Positions 24,037-33,329 of a stretch of 64,000 nt of DNA are shown one piece after another. The stretch covers positions 27,900,001-27,964,000 of the forward strand of contig CP093831.1 of NCBI GenBank assembly GCA_033063855.1, given 5' to 3'. This DNA is from Smittia aterrima (taxonomy: Eukaryota > Arthropoda > Insecta > Diptera > Chironomidae). The translations under genes were made by a program, and so were the position numbers. Under the pieces are notes generated by a model. That model ran no database searches. It was given only the letters and a program-made list of their open reading frames with translations, and was not told the origin of the DNA. The first letter of the stretch is position 1; each line of letters begins with the position of its first letter.

Positions 24037-24189
24037 ATTCAAACTTATTTTTGTTAAAAAGTCTTAATTAAAAATCATAAATAATATATGACGCACGACA
24101 CAATCAATCGTTTTCATATTTTTTGTCATTAATTTTCAGAAGATTTCCACAGAAAGCTGAAGAATATTCACCAGGGAAAGTAAACAAAT

Positions 24190-24296
24190 CCTTTAAGCAA
24201 AGCTGCAGAGTCTTTTCCATTTAAGAATCGTTTATTCGTTGGCGTTAACTTTTCACATTAAAACAATTCCCTTCTGAAATAATTCTTTGTTTTATC
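24190..24296 (-). other. Copied 3' end of the neighbouring minus-strand gene
   Basis: The 3' flank of copy A contains the same sequence found at 32948-33060 after copy D, including a minus-strand AATAAA and codons for DDKTKNYF. Similarity ends just inside the gene remnant at 33013-33329, so the duplicated unit seems to have included the tail of that gene. Confidence 0.5.
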
Positions 24297-24741
24297 GTCA
24301 AAAGAATCGATCAAAAGAATTAAACAGTTTTGTTTAATGTGTAAAACTCGACAAAGACACTAGTTCAACTCGTTTGTGTAAAACGATTTTGTATAGAACG
24401 CATGAAATTGTAATTAGTGTAAAACGATAACTTTCAAAATTCCGAAGCAGAAAAATCAACGGATTCAGAATTATTTTACGATTTATTTAATTTTTTTTTG
24501 TTTCAGTGAAAAAATTTGAAAGTTAATTTTTGTGATAACTTTTTATGTGTCGCATAAGAATTTTTCTAATAACTTTCGAGTCTGGATTGTTGGAATTACC
24601 ATTTTGTGGAAACGAAAGTTATGTAATATTATTGTAAAATGTTATTGTTATTTGTTATTTTCCTCTAAGGAATTCTAAGAAATTCAAAAGCAATTTCAAT
24701 TTAATTTCCACGTCAAAAACAAGTTGGCAAACGTGTTTTTG

Positions 24742-24759
24742 GTGTAAAACGTTTTACAC
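24742..24759. repeat. Perfect 18-bp palindrome GTGTAAAACGTTTTACAC
   Basis: An exact palindrome in the A-B spacer. The half-site GTGTAAAACG also occurs singly at about 24375 and 24417, and in the B-C spacer. It may be a dimeric protein-binding site; unproven. Confidence 0.6.
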
Positions 24760-25042
24760 ATGGTCTTTTAACATCTCTGGAATTAAAGCTTCAAGAAGAT
24801 GGCAGTTTGAGGATGAAACTACGAAGCGACTTCGCTCTATTTTATTTTCTGATCTGTTTGTAAAAATATTGATTTGAGATAAATCTGAAAAATCATTTTG
24901 TAAGCTGAAAGACACATTTGTTTGCTAAAATTAAGAAAAAATTATGAGACAGGAAATGTTCAGGTAAAAAAGGATTTTTGAGCCGTTTAGAAATTGAACC
25001 GAAGAGTAATTAGGTCTTTGCTAATTTAGGTAAAAAAAATGC

Positions 25043-25075
25043 TTTAAATTGGCAACTTGAAACAAAGAAAGTTCA
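25043..25075 (+). promoter_or_regulatory. Core promoter of zinc-finger copy B
   Basis: TTTAAATT at 25043 stands in the TATA position. TCATTC, with its A at 25075, is 32 nt downstream, the same spacing as in the other copies. The canonical TATA is degraded as in copy A. Confidence 0.4.
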
Positions 25076-25970
25076 TTCTAAGTTTATCCTTCGAACAGTT
25101 CGCATCTCAAGAGAAATTTACATCATGGCCGATTATACTTTTGACATCGCTAACAACATCAAACACGAACGGGAAAGACATTTCGTCTTCATTATGCCGG
25201 AAGATCCAGAACCAGAGTTTGAAGAAGTGAAAGAAGTGAAAATAGTTTTGAGGAAATTTGACCGAAGATGGAAGAAACATCCAGCTGAGATGTTTCATTC
25301 TTATTTCGTTTGTGGCAAATGTGAGTTTGCAAATAAGAATCTAAAACGTTTGCCTAAACATTTAGAAACTTGCAAAGGTTTCCAAAAATGTGGAAAATGT
25401 AATTTGATGAGCAAATCAGAAAAAATTGAGGAATGTCGCTTGTGCGATTACAAATTCGACTGTAAAATCTGTAAAACGAATCACATCAACGAAGTTCATC
25501 ACAAGGGAACTAATTGGCATTGCACTGAATGCGAATTTAAAGCTTTGAGCAAAGATAGTCTACGAATGCATTTTCATTGTCATGTGGAAAGTATTTATGA
25601 ATGCGGATCTTGCACTCGTTCATTTGTCACTAAATTAAGATTAAATTGGCATGAAAACCACATTCATAGCGAAAAGAAGTTCCATTGCGATATTTGTGGT
25701 AAGACATTCAAAAATAAGGATCTTCTACGAAAGCACATTCAAACTCATATCAAAAGTCCTTGTCCGGTTTGTAAACGAATGTTGTCTAATCGTCAAATGA
25801 AGCAACACCTTGAGCAGCATTCGTCCACAACAAAGTTCAATTGTGAAGTCTGCGACAAAGTTTTCTCCAACAAGATTTGTTTATACAATCACAACATAAG
25901 AGATCATGATAAGAATGAAGTTCATTGCGATTTGTGTGGAAAAAAGTTCAGAAACAAATATTTACTTAAA

Positions 25971-27801
25971 CAAGTAACAGTAGCAGTTCGTACCGAACTT
26001 ACTGAAGGGTTTTTCATCCTCTGGATTGGTTACAGGGGACATTTTACTTGGTTTGCTTAACAAAGTTCTTTTTTGAGCTCGCAAATGGATCCAAATTGAA
26101 GCTTGGATTTTCTGACTTATTTGAAGTCGTTCAAGCTGATCATTTTATGTGAACAACTCAATGCTCAAGTCTTAAGACAAAAATGTTACGAGCTCACCAG
26201 TGGATCACTTGAAGTGAATTTCCTGGATTTAACGCTTAGTCGTGTCAAGCTGATCATTTTATGTGAACATCTCAATGCTCCAAGACTTAAGACAACGAAG
26301 ATCCATCTGACAAAGTGGATCCAATGAATTTATAAATTTATCGCTAAATGTCTAAGCTGATCATTTCATGTGAACATCTCAATGCTCCAAGTCAAAAAAA
26401 GTTTCATTGAGCTCTAGATGGATCAATTGAAGCTGTTTTCCTGGATTTATCGCTTAGTCGTGTCAAGCTGATCATTTTATGTGAACAATCAATTCCAAGT
26501 CTTAAGACGTTGAACGAATTACTCTGAGCTCAAGAGGTGGATCCAATAAAGCTTATTTCTGGGACTTATTTGTCGTGAAGCTGATCATTTCATGTGAACA
26601 TCTCAATGCTCTAAGTCTTAAGACAACGAAGTTATATAACAGATGGATCATGTATTGGATTTTCACTAATAGTCGTGACCAGCTGATCATTTCATGTGAA
26701 ATCAATGCTCATTAAGAAAAACTTGAAGTTTTGAACCAGATGGATCCAATGGGTGAAGTTGATTTTTCGACTTATCGCTTAGTCGTGGCCAGCTGATCAT
26801 TTCATGTGAACATCTCAATGAAGTCCAAAAAAGTTCATCTGACTCAAGAGTGGATCCAATGGTGAACTTGATCTCATCGCAGTCGTGTCCAGCTGATCAT
26901 TTCATGTGAACATCTCAATGCTCCAAGTCTTAAGACAAAATTCCACTTGAGCTACCAGAGGTGGATCCAATGGGTAAAGGGATTTTCTGACATTATCGCA
27001 GTCGTGACCAGTTGATCATTTCAGAAATCTCAAGAAGTCAAAGGGAAGAAGTTCATCGAGCTCACCAATGATAATGGGTGAACTTGATTTTCTATTATTT
27101 AGTCGTGACCAGCTGATCATTTCATGTGAACATCTCAATGCTCCAATTTAAGAAAAGAGAAGTTCCATTTAATCAGATGGAAAATGTGAATATTTTCTGA
27201 GACATCTTTAGTCGCTGTCCAGCTGATCATTTCATGTGAACATCTAATGTTCCAAGTCCAAAAACGAATTCATATCAACGAGATCATCCAATGGGTGAAC
27301 TGATTTTCTGAGACTTATCGCTTATCGTGGACCAGCTGATCATTTCATGTGAACATCTCAATGCTCCAAGTCCAAAGAACGAAGTTCCACTCTGAGCTCA
27401 CCATGGAAATATTTAGCCGATTGGGATCTTGCACTGAACATTTCTGCATTAAAAGTGTCAGCAAAAAGTAAAGAAATATGAAAAATCGATAAAGTTTGAA
27501 AAATTTGTATGGAGCTCAAGATCAGTGAACCACTTGAGCTATAAGAACTTCGGTCAGCCCCGTCTTACTTATAAACTGAACCAAAGGGAAAACCAGAAAG
27601 TAGCTAGTGTCCGTTCTCAATTCTGCTGCTTGATCAATTTGAGCTAAAATTCCAAAAAATTTTTTCTATTTCGTCAATCGATTAGTGAAGAAATCAAATC
27701 TTAGCTCATTTCGTTCGTGAAGTTATCTCATCCAGCAAGAAAGGACATACACTACATAGAGACAAAGAGAATAATGTTCATGCTTTCGGTGAAAATAAAA
27801 A
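25971..27801 (-). mobile_element. Helentron/HINE-like repeat (copy d), expanded, inside zinc-finger copy B
   Basis: On the minus strand the order is a degenerate 5' end (TTTTTATTTTCACCG, near 27801), a left domain shared with 1700-2063, a tandem array at about 26100-27420, the subterminal repeat GGATGAAAAACCCT (about 26018-26005), a stem-loop (CAGTA/AGTTCG arms with CGAACT/TACTG) and the end TTACTTG at 25971, with host TTT following. No transposase, Rep or helicase frame is present, so it is non-autonomous. Empty sites in copies A, C and D define both edges to within a few bases. The combination of subterminal inverted repeats, 3' hairpin, variable tandem core and T/T flanks is what has been described for Helentron-derived elements. 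The class assignment is inference. Confidence 0.75.
26100..27420. repeat. Array of about 12 diverged ~110-bp tandem units
   Basis: The word AGCTGATCATTTCATGTGAA, or a close variant, recurs near 26132, 26247, 26353, 26466, 26578, 26681, 26791, 26891, 27006, 27111, 27221 and 27332, with spacing of 100-117 bp. Each unit also has a TGGATCCAATGGGTGAA-like word and CTTAGTCGTG. Units differ by small deletions, so the array is not freshly amplified. One unit is present in the intron copy at 1521-2063. Confidence 0.85.
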
Positions 27802-28199
27802 CACATGCCAACTCATTTGAAAGTTTTCATGTCCAATTTGTAAGCGATCAATGAGTAAAGATGCTTTGAAACGACACATGAAAAGGCTTCATACATCAGG
27901 AGAGAAATTTTTGGCTTGTCACATTAAAATGTGTCGTCAAAACTTCAAAAATATCAAAGAATTGAGAAAGCACGAGAAAATTCACATCGGACCCTATAAT
28001 TACAAGTGCCCGACTTGCAATCATCAATTGAAAGATTTCCGTGATATGAATGATCACATGAAAAGGAAAAATCATTGAACTTAAATTAATTTTTGTTTGT
28101 AATTATTCGCAATATTTGAAAAATAAATCAATTTTCTATAATCAAACGTTTTCATTTTTTCCAGTCATCAACCAATTTCAGAAGATCTCTTGGAGAAGT

Positions 28200-29040
28200 C
28201 ATCCCATCAAAGAAAGTTAACAAAATTATTTAAGCAAAGCTGCAAAGTCTTTCATTTAAGAATCGTGAATCGTAAAGTTTATTCGTTGGCGTTAACTGTT
28301 CACTCACGTGTAAAACGATTTTGTGTAAAACACGTGTAATTGTGATTGGTGTAAAACGATAAGTTTCAAATTTCCGAAAGATAAATTCACGTTAAATATT
28401 TTAAGATTTCATTTATTTTTTGTTTCAGTGAAAAAATTTGAAAAGTACGATAACTTTTCGATTTAAAAATTTTTCTAAATTTTTCGAGTCTGGTTTGTTG
28501 GAATTAATTTTTAAATCAATAATGATTTAGTTGAGTTTATGATTTTGATTTTATTCTCTATGACAATTTCACAGGGCCGCTCAATCAGATTCTCAACCGT
28601 TTTCTCAAAAAAGGTTTCATAATGTCTCTAGATGGACATCAGAAGTGAGTCCATTACTGTCAAGTCAAAAGAAATGTCGCAGTTAGTTTTCGTTCATTAG
28701 AATGCTCTGAAGCTGAAATTTTTGATTAAATTTGAGCTCCTTTGAGCTTTGAAACTCAAATTAAGATTGCGATTAAAAAAAATAATGAATGTGACATTTG
28801 TGTTGCATGACTGAAAATATTTCGAACAAAATGTTGACTGCAAATGAGTCTACTATTTGCATTCATGACGTCAAACATCGAACGTTGGAGTACATCGAAG
28901 CAATGACTGTAAAAGTACTTGTTTCAAGTTGCAATTTATTGTTTTCCTTAAAATTCAAAAGCAATTAATTTAAATTACGTCAACACAGCTGTGCAAATTC
29001 TTTGATGTAAAACGTTTTACACATGTGCTTTTAACATCTC
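28200..29040. other. B-C spacer with GTGTAAAACG motifs
   Basis: Starts with the shared 3' flank of the unit (to about 28300), then half-sites at about 28307, 28323 and 28349, a stretch (28500-29000) not shared with the other spacers, and a palindrome at 29006-29021. No coding frame. Confidence 0.5.
29006..29021. repeat. 16-bp palindrome TGTAAAACGTTTTACA
   Basis: The same palindrome as at 24742-24759 with one outer pair lost, at the equivalent place upstream of copy C. The neighbouring ACATGTG/CATGTGC bases are also shared. Confidence 0.6.
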
Positions 29041-29273
29041 TAGAATTAAATTCAAGATCTTATTGAACTTCAAATTTTCACGATCTGTTTATAAAAAATT
29101 AATGATTTGAAATAAATCTAGAAAATCATTTTCTAATCATAGAGACATTTGTTTTCTAATATTCAAATAAAATTATGAGACAGGAAATGTTCAGGTAAAA
29201 AAGGATTTTTGAGCCGTTTAGAAATTGAACCGAAGGGTAATTAGGTCTTTGCTAATTTAGGTAAAAAAAATGC

Positions 29274-29306
29274 TATAAATTGACAACTTGAAACAAAGAA
29301 AGTTCA
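29274..29306 (+). promoter_or_regulatory. Core promoter of zinc-finger copy C
   Basis: Canonical TATAAAT at 29274 and TCATTC with its A at 29306 (32 nt). A conserved upstream word, ATTAGGTCTTTGCTAATTTAGGT, is shared by all four copies. The expected 5' UTR is about 61 nt. Confidence 0.55.
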
Positions 29307-29366
29307 TTCTAAGTTTAGACTTCGATCAGTTAGCATCTCCAGAGAAAGTTAAAATAAAAGTTCATC

Positions 29367-30457
29367 ATGGCCGAATATTCTCAAGTTATCGTTGACAACA
29401 TCAAACACGAACCAGAAAGACATTTCGTCTTCATTATGCCGGAAGATCCAGAACCAGAGTTTGAAGTGAAGGAAGTGAAAATAGTTTTAAGAAAGTTTGA
29501 TGGAGAATGGAAAAAACGACCAGCAAAGATGTTTCATTCTTGTTTCGTTTGTGGCATTTGTGAGTTTGCTACTAGGCATCCAAAAAATTTGCCTAAACAT
29601 TTAAAAACTTGCAAAGGTTTCCAAAAATGTAAAAAATGTAATTTATTGAGCAAATCAGAAAATATTGAGGAATGTCGCTATTGTGATCTTAAATTCGACT
29701 GTAGCAACTGCAAAACGAGTCACATCAACGAAGATCATCGCAAGGGAACTAATTGGCATTGCACTAAATGCGAATTTAAAACTTTGAGCAAAACTAGTCT
29801 ACGAAATCATTTTCAATGTCATGTGAAAGGTTTTTATGAATGCGGATCTTGCACTCGTTCATTTGCAACTAAAGGTGGATTAAAAGTACATGACAAACGC
29901 GTTCACAGCGAAAAGAAGTTCCACTGCGATATTTGTGGTAAGATATTCAAAAATAAGATTCTTCTAGGAAGGCACATGAAAAGTCATTTGAAAAGTAATT
30001 GTCCGGTTTGTCAGCGAATGTTCACTAAGTATCGTCTAACGCAACATATTGAGCAGCACTCGTCAATAACAAAGTTCAATTGTGAAGTTTGCGATAAAGT
30101 TTTCTCCAACAACATGATAAGAATGAAGTTCAGTGCGATTTGTGTGGCAAAAAGTTCAGAAACAAATATTTACTTAGAAATCACATGCGAAAACATTTGA
30201 AAGTTTCATGTCCAATTTGTAAGAGATCATTGAGTAAAGATGCTTTGAAAGAGCACATGAGAACGCTTCATCCATCAGGAGAGAAATTTTTGGCTTGTCG
30301 CATTCAGAAGTGTAAACAAAAGTTCAAAAATATCAAAGAATTGAGAAAGCATGAGAAAATTCATATCGGACCCAAATGTTACAAGTGCCCGACCTGCAAT
30401 CAACAAACGAAAGAACTAAGAAATATGAATCGTCATATTAAAAAGAAAGATCATTAA
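29367..30457 (+). pseudogene. C2H2 zinc-finger gene, copy C, frameshifted
   Basis: The first frame (29367-30200, 277 aa) has the N-terminal block (one Glu shorter), C2HC finger, six-cysteine block and C2H2 fingers up to CEVCDKVFSNN, then 27 unrelated residues. The second frame (30140-30457) holds the rest of the protein, four fingers ending in the family's usual H-x5-H. Where B and D have 37 nt, C has 6, a 31-nt deletion that removes the helix and both histidines of finger 7 and shifts frame by -1. The rest is as well kept as in copy D, with TATA box, initiator and AATAAA (30496) in place. It is probably a recent pseudogene, or a gene for a truncated protein. An assembly error cannot be excluded without reads. 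Confidence 0.8.
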
Positions 30458-30539
30458 ATTGAAAACACATTTTCATATAATGAGACAAAATTCTAAATAA
30501 ATAAAATTCTGAAGCCAATGAACCGTTTTCATCAACTAA

Positions 30540-31440
30540 ATCATTATTTTTAAAAAGATCTCACTTTGAAGTTTAAAGATTTCATTTCGTAATCGTTTGA
30601 CAGTAATCAACTTCAGATCTTGAAAATTGATCAAATCAAAGAAAATTATTTTCTAAGGTTAGAAACACATTTGTTTGCTAATACGAGGCTCGTTTGATAA
30701 TTGAGGTAAATTTATATGGAAACGAATAGATTCCACATTCCTAAGAGTATTTCATGTTGAAAGTGCGTCTTAATAAAGGACATCAACGTTTTCAAAAGTA
30801 AGTTTAAGATTTTACTTCCGTCACTAGAGATCGATTTCTAAAGGTCTCTAAAATTGCTCACAATGGCAGACACGGTTTCCTAATTAAATCAAAATGTTTT
30901 AAGCTTTGTCTCTCATTTTGACTTTTCTCCTACAAGAACACTCGTTAGTTCTCCACATTTTTAAAGAAAATCATTTAGCATAAAATTAGTGGTTTTTGAA
31001 ATAGCAGAGTGTTTGCATCTTCTGGCCTTTGTGCTCAACCTGAGATTTCTTAAGAACTTTTTGTCATTTTATAGAAAAAAGTTGATTACAAAAAATCGTA
31101 TTTGATTTAAAATTAGAGCTAAGACTTGTGATTTGTAGAAAATGTTAAAAAATATTTGTGTTGACTTTAATTTGTGTTGCACATGATATTTTACATTGAA
31201 GTCGAATTATTTTTTTAAAAAAATGTGAAATCGCGGTAGTCACTCTGCGGAAAGTTTTTTCTCATCAAAAACTCATCAAAAATCCGCCATTTTCAAAAAA
31301 TTTTGAACTTGATAAAAAAATTCATAATTCCAAAACTACTTGTACGATCTGCTTTAAATTTGAAAATTCTTCATAAAAAGAGTGATTCTCGAATATGATT
31401 TCTCACTTTTGCGATATCTATTACCATCACCGAGATTTGC
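30540..31440. other. C-D spacer, no gene
   Basis: AT-rich and mostly not shared with the other spacers. No frame, RNA or repeat recognised, and no copy of the GTGTAAAACG palindrome. The shared 5' flank of the unit resumes at about 31460. Confidence 0.4.
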
Positions 31441-31575
31441 CTTACTTATCAAACGTGCCTCATATTCAAATAAAATTATGAGACAGGAAAAGTTCAGGTA
31501 AAAAAGGATTTTTGAGCCAATTAGAAATTGAACCGAAGGTAATTAGGTCTTTGCTAATTTAGGTAAAGAAAATGC

Positions 31576-31608
31576 TATAAATTGACAACTTGAAACAAAG
31601 AAAGTTCA
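31576..31608 (+). promoter_or_regulatory. Core promoter of zinc-finger copy D
   Basis: TATAAATT at 31576 and initiator TCATTC with its A at 31608, 32 nt apart. The expected 5' UTR is about 56 nt and the gene has no intron. Confidence 0.55.
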
Positions 31609-31663
31609 TTCTAAGTTTAGACTTCGATCAGTTAGCATCTCCAGAGAAATTTAAAAATTCATC

Positions 31664-32788
31664 ATGGCCAATTATTCTCAAGTTATCGTTGACAACATCA
31701 AACACGAACCAGAAAGACATTTTGTCTTCATTAAGCCGGAAGATCCAGAACCAGAGTTTGAAGAAGTGAAGGAAGTGAAAATAGTTTTAAGGAAATTTGA
31801 TAAAATTTGGAAAAAACATCCAGCAAAGATGTTTGAATATTATTTCGTTTGTGGCAAATGTGATTTTGCAACTAGGCAATCAGAACACTTAGCTAAACAT
31901 TTAGAATCTTGCAAAGGTTTTCAAAAATGTGGAAAATGTAATTTGATGATTAAATCAGAAAATTTTGAGGAATGTCGCTTTTGCGATCTTCAATTCAACT
32001 GTAGCAACTGCAAAACGACTCACATCAACGAAGATCATCGCAATGGAACTGATTGGTATTGCACTGAATGCGAATTCAAAACTTTGAGAAAAGATAGTTT
32101 GCAAAATCATTTTCAGCGTCATAAGAAATGTTTTTATGATTGCGGATCTTGCACTCGATCTTTTGCAACTAAACGTGGATTAAAAGAACATGAAAAACTC
32201 TTTCATAGTGAAAAGAAGTTCCATTGCGATATTTGTGGTAGAACATCTAAAAATAAGATTCTTCTTCAAATCCATATGCAAACTCATTACAAAAGCCCTT
32301 GCCCGGTTTGTAAACAAAAAGTGTCTGATCGTCGGATGAAGGATCACATTGAGAAACATTCGTCGACAACAAAATTCAATTGTGAAGTTTGCGACAAAGT
32401 TTTCTCCAACAAGAATGGATTATACTTACATAACTTAAGAGATCATAATAAGAATGAAGTTCTGTGCGATCTGTGCGGTGAAAAGTTAAGAAACAAATAT
32501 TTACTTAGAGCACACATGCGAAATCATTTGAAAGTTTCATGTCCAGTTTGTAGAAGATCAATAAGTAAACTTAATTTAAAAACACATATGAAAGCGCTTC
32601 ATCCATCAGGAGACAAATCTTTATTTTGTCACATTAAAAATTGTAGACAAAAGTTCAGAAATATCAAAGAACTGAGAAAGCACGAGAAAATTCACATTGG
32701 ACCAAAATGTTACAAGTGTCCGACTTGCAATCATCAAATGAAAGATCTCCTTGATTTGAAGCGACACATGGAAAGAAAATCTCACTGA
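31664..32788 (+). CDS. C2H2 zinc-finger protein, copy D, intact
   Basis: A single-exon gene of 374 aa and the only unbroken copy of the four. Residues 1-58 are an acidic/basic N-terminal block shared by all copies (HEPERHFVFI..PEDPEPEFEEVKEVKIVLRKF), not a ZAD domain. A C2HC finger lies at 63-83. Residues 89-125 form a conserved block C-x2-C-x11-C-x2-C-x5-C-x2-C-x3-H-x4-H. Nine C2H2 fingers follow, with first cysteines at 133, 160, 188, 213, 240, 268, 293, 322 and 352. The linkers are not the TGEKP type, and finger 10 has C-x4-C spacing. The known family role is sequence-specific nucleic-acid binding in the nucleus; target and partner are unknown. AATAAA at 32832 follows the stop. It lies head-to-tail with copies A-C and has its own TATA/initiator. 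Confidence 0.92.
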   Translation: MANYSQVIVDNIKHEPERHFVFIKPEDPEPEFEEVKEVKIVLRKFDKIWKKHPAKMFEYYFVCGKCDFATRQSEHLAKHLESCKGFQKCGKCNLMIKSENFEECRFCDLQFNCSNCKTTHINEDHRNGTDWYCTECEFKTLRKDSLQNHFQRHKKCFYDCGSCTRSFATKRGLKEHEKLFHSEKKFHCDICGRTSKNKILLQIHMQTHYKSPCPVCKQKVSDRRMKDHIEKHSSTTKFNCEVCDKVFSNKNGLYLHNLRDHNKNEVLCDLCGEKLRNKYLLRAHMRNHLKVSCPVCRRSISKLNLKTHMKALHPSGDKSLFCHIKNCRQKFRNIKELRKHEKIHIGPKCYKCPTCNHQMKDLLDLKRHMERKSH

Positions 32789-32831
32789 ACTTAAATTAAT
32801 TTTTGTTTAAAATTATTCGCAATATTTGAAA

Positions 32832-32837
32832 AATAAA
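32832..32837 (+). promoter_or_regulatory. Polyadenylation signal of zinc-finger copy D
   Basis: AATAAA, 44 nt after the stop codon. The surrounding GAAAAATAAATCAA is identical to that after copy B (28122). Confidence 0.55.
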
Positions 32838-33012
32838 TCAAATTTCAATAATCAATCGTTTTCATTTTATTCGTGTCATCAACCAATTTCAGAAGATCAC
32901 TTGAAGAAGTCATCCCATCAAAGAAAGTAAACGAAATTCCTTAAGCAAAGCTGCAGAGTCTTTTCCATTTAAGAATCGTAAATCGCAAAGTTTATTCGTT
33001 GGCGTTAACTGT

Positions 33013-33329
33013 TCACATTAAAACGCTTCCCCTTCTGAAATAATTCTTTGTTTTATCGTCAACAACACTGCGAGCCAATTGCTTCCATCGACGACTCATT
33101 TCATCAACGACGATCTTGTAAAGTTTCATTTTTTAAAGCGTCATAAACGAGCAAAGTCAATGTCAGAAATAATTTTGATCCCTTGCGGTTTCTCCATTGA
33201 TTTCTTCTCCACGACGTCAATGACATCGTTAAACTGAAGCTGCGAGTTCTCGTTGCAATTGCATTGATAAAACAAAACTGATATCAGTTGCAAACGCTGC
33301 TCAATTTCGCAACTGACACAATTGGTCAT
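33013..33329 (-). pseudogene. Small minus-strand gene or gene remnant in two frames
   Basis: Two protein-like frames lie end to end. The first, 33329-33141 (62 aa), has the motifs NCVSCEIEQRLQLISVLFYQ and NDVIDVVEKK. The second, 33129-33013 (38 aa), contains MSRRWKQLARSVVDD. They are 2 nt out of phase with stops between, so either a frameshift or an unseen short splice separates them. A possible acceptor (TTACAG) lies just before the first ATG and AATAAA follows at about 32997-33002. The W-x-x-L-A-R pattern recalls the second helix of death domains (FADD/IMD class), but the rest of that fold is not visible, so this is only a hint. Parts of its 3' end recur after copies A and B. Confidence 0.35.

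Larger units (their letters stand above)
25125..28078 (+). pseudogene. C2H2 zinc-finger gene, copy B, split by a repeat insertion
   Basis: The 5' part (25125-25970) encodes the N-terminal block, C2HC finger, six-cysteine block and fingers up to C-D-L-C-G-K-K-F..KYLLK. The host frame is then interrupted by the repeat at 25971-27801. The open frame runs on into the repeat for 29 codons and stops at 26060 (311 aa in total). The 3' part resumes at about 27802 (CACATGCC) and has three fingers to the stop at 28078. It carries an extra T in GAAAGTTTTCATG (GAAAGTTTCATG in A, C and D), so removing the repeat would still not restore one frame. An AATAAA lies at 28122. The gene is inactivated or reduced to a chimeric truncated protein. 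Confidence 0.85.

Noticed and set aside
26100..27420. CRISPR-like array
   Set aside because: Whole units of ~110 bp are repeated with no unique spacers, and the context is an insect gene.
25971..27801. Reading the repeat as a classical TIR transposon or MITE
   Set aside because: The inverted repeats are terminal only at one end. The other end carries an extra hairpin of about 30 nt, and no target duplication is visible at the empty-site comparisons.
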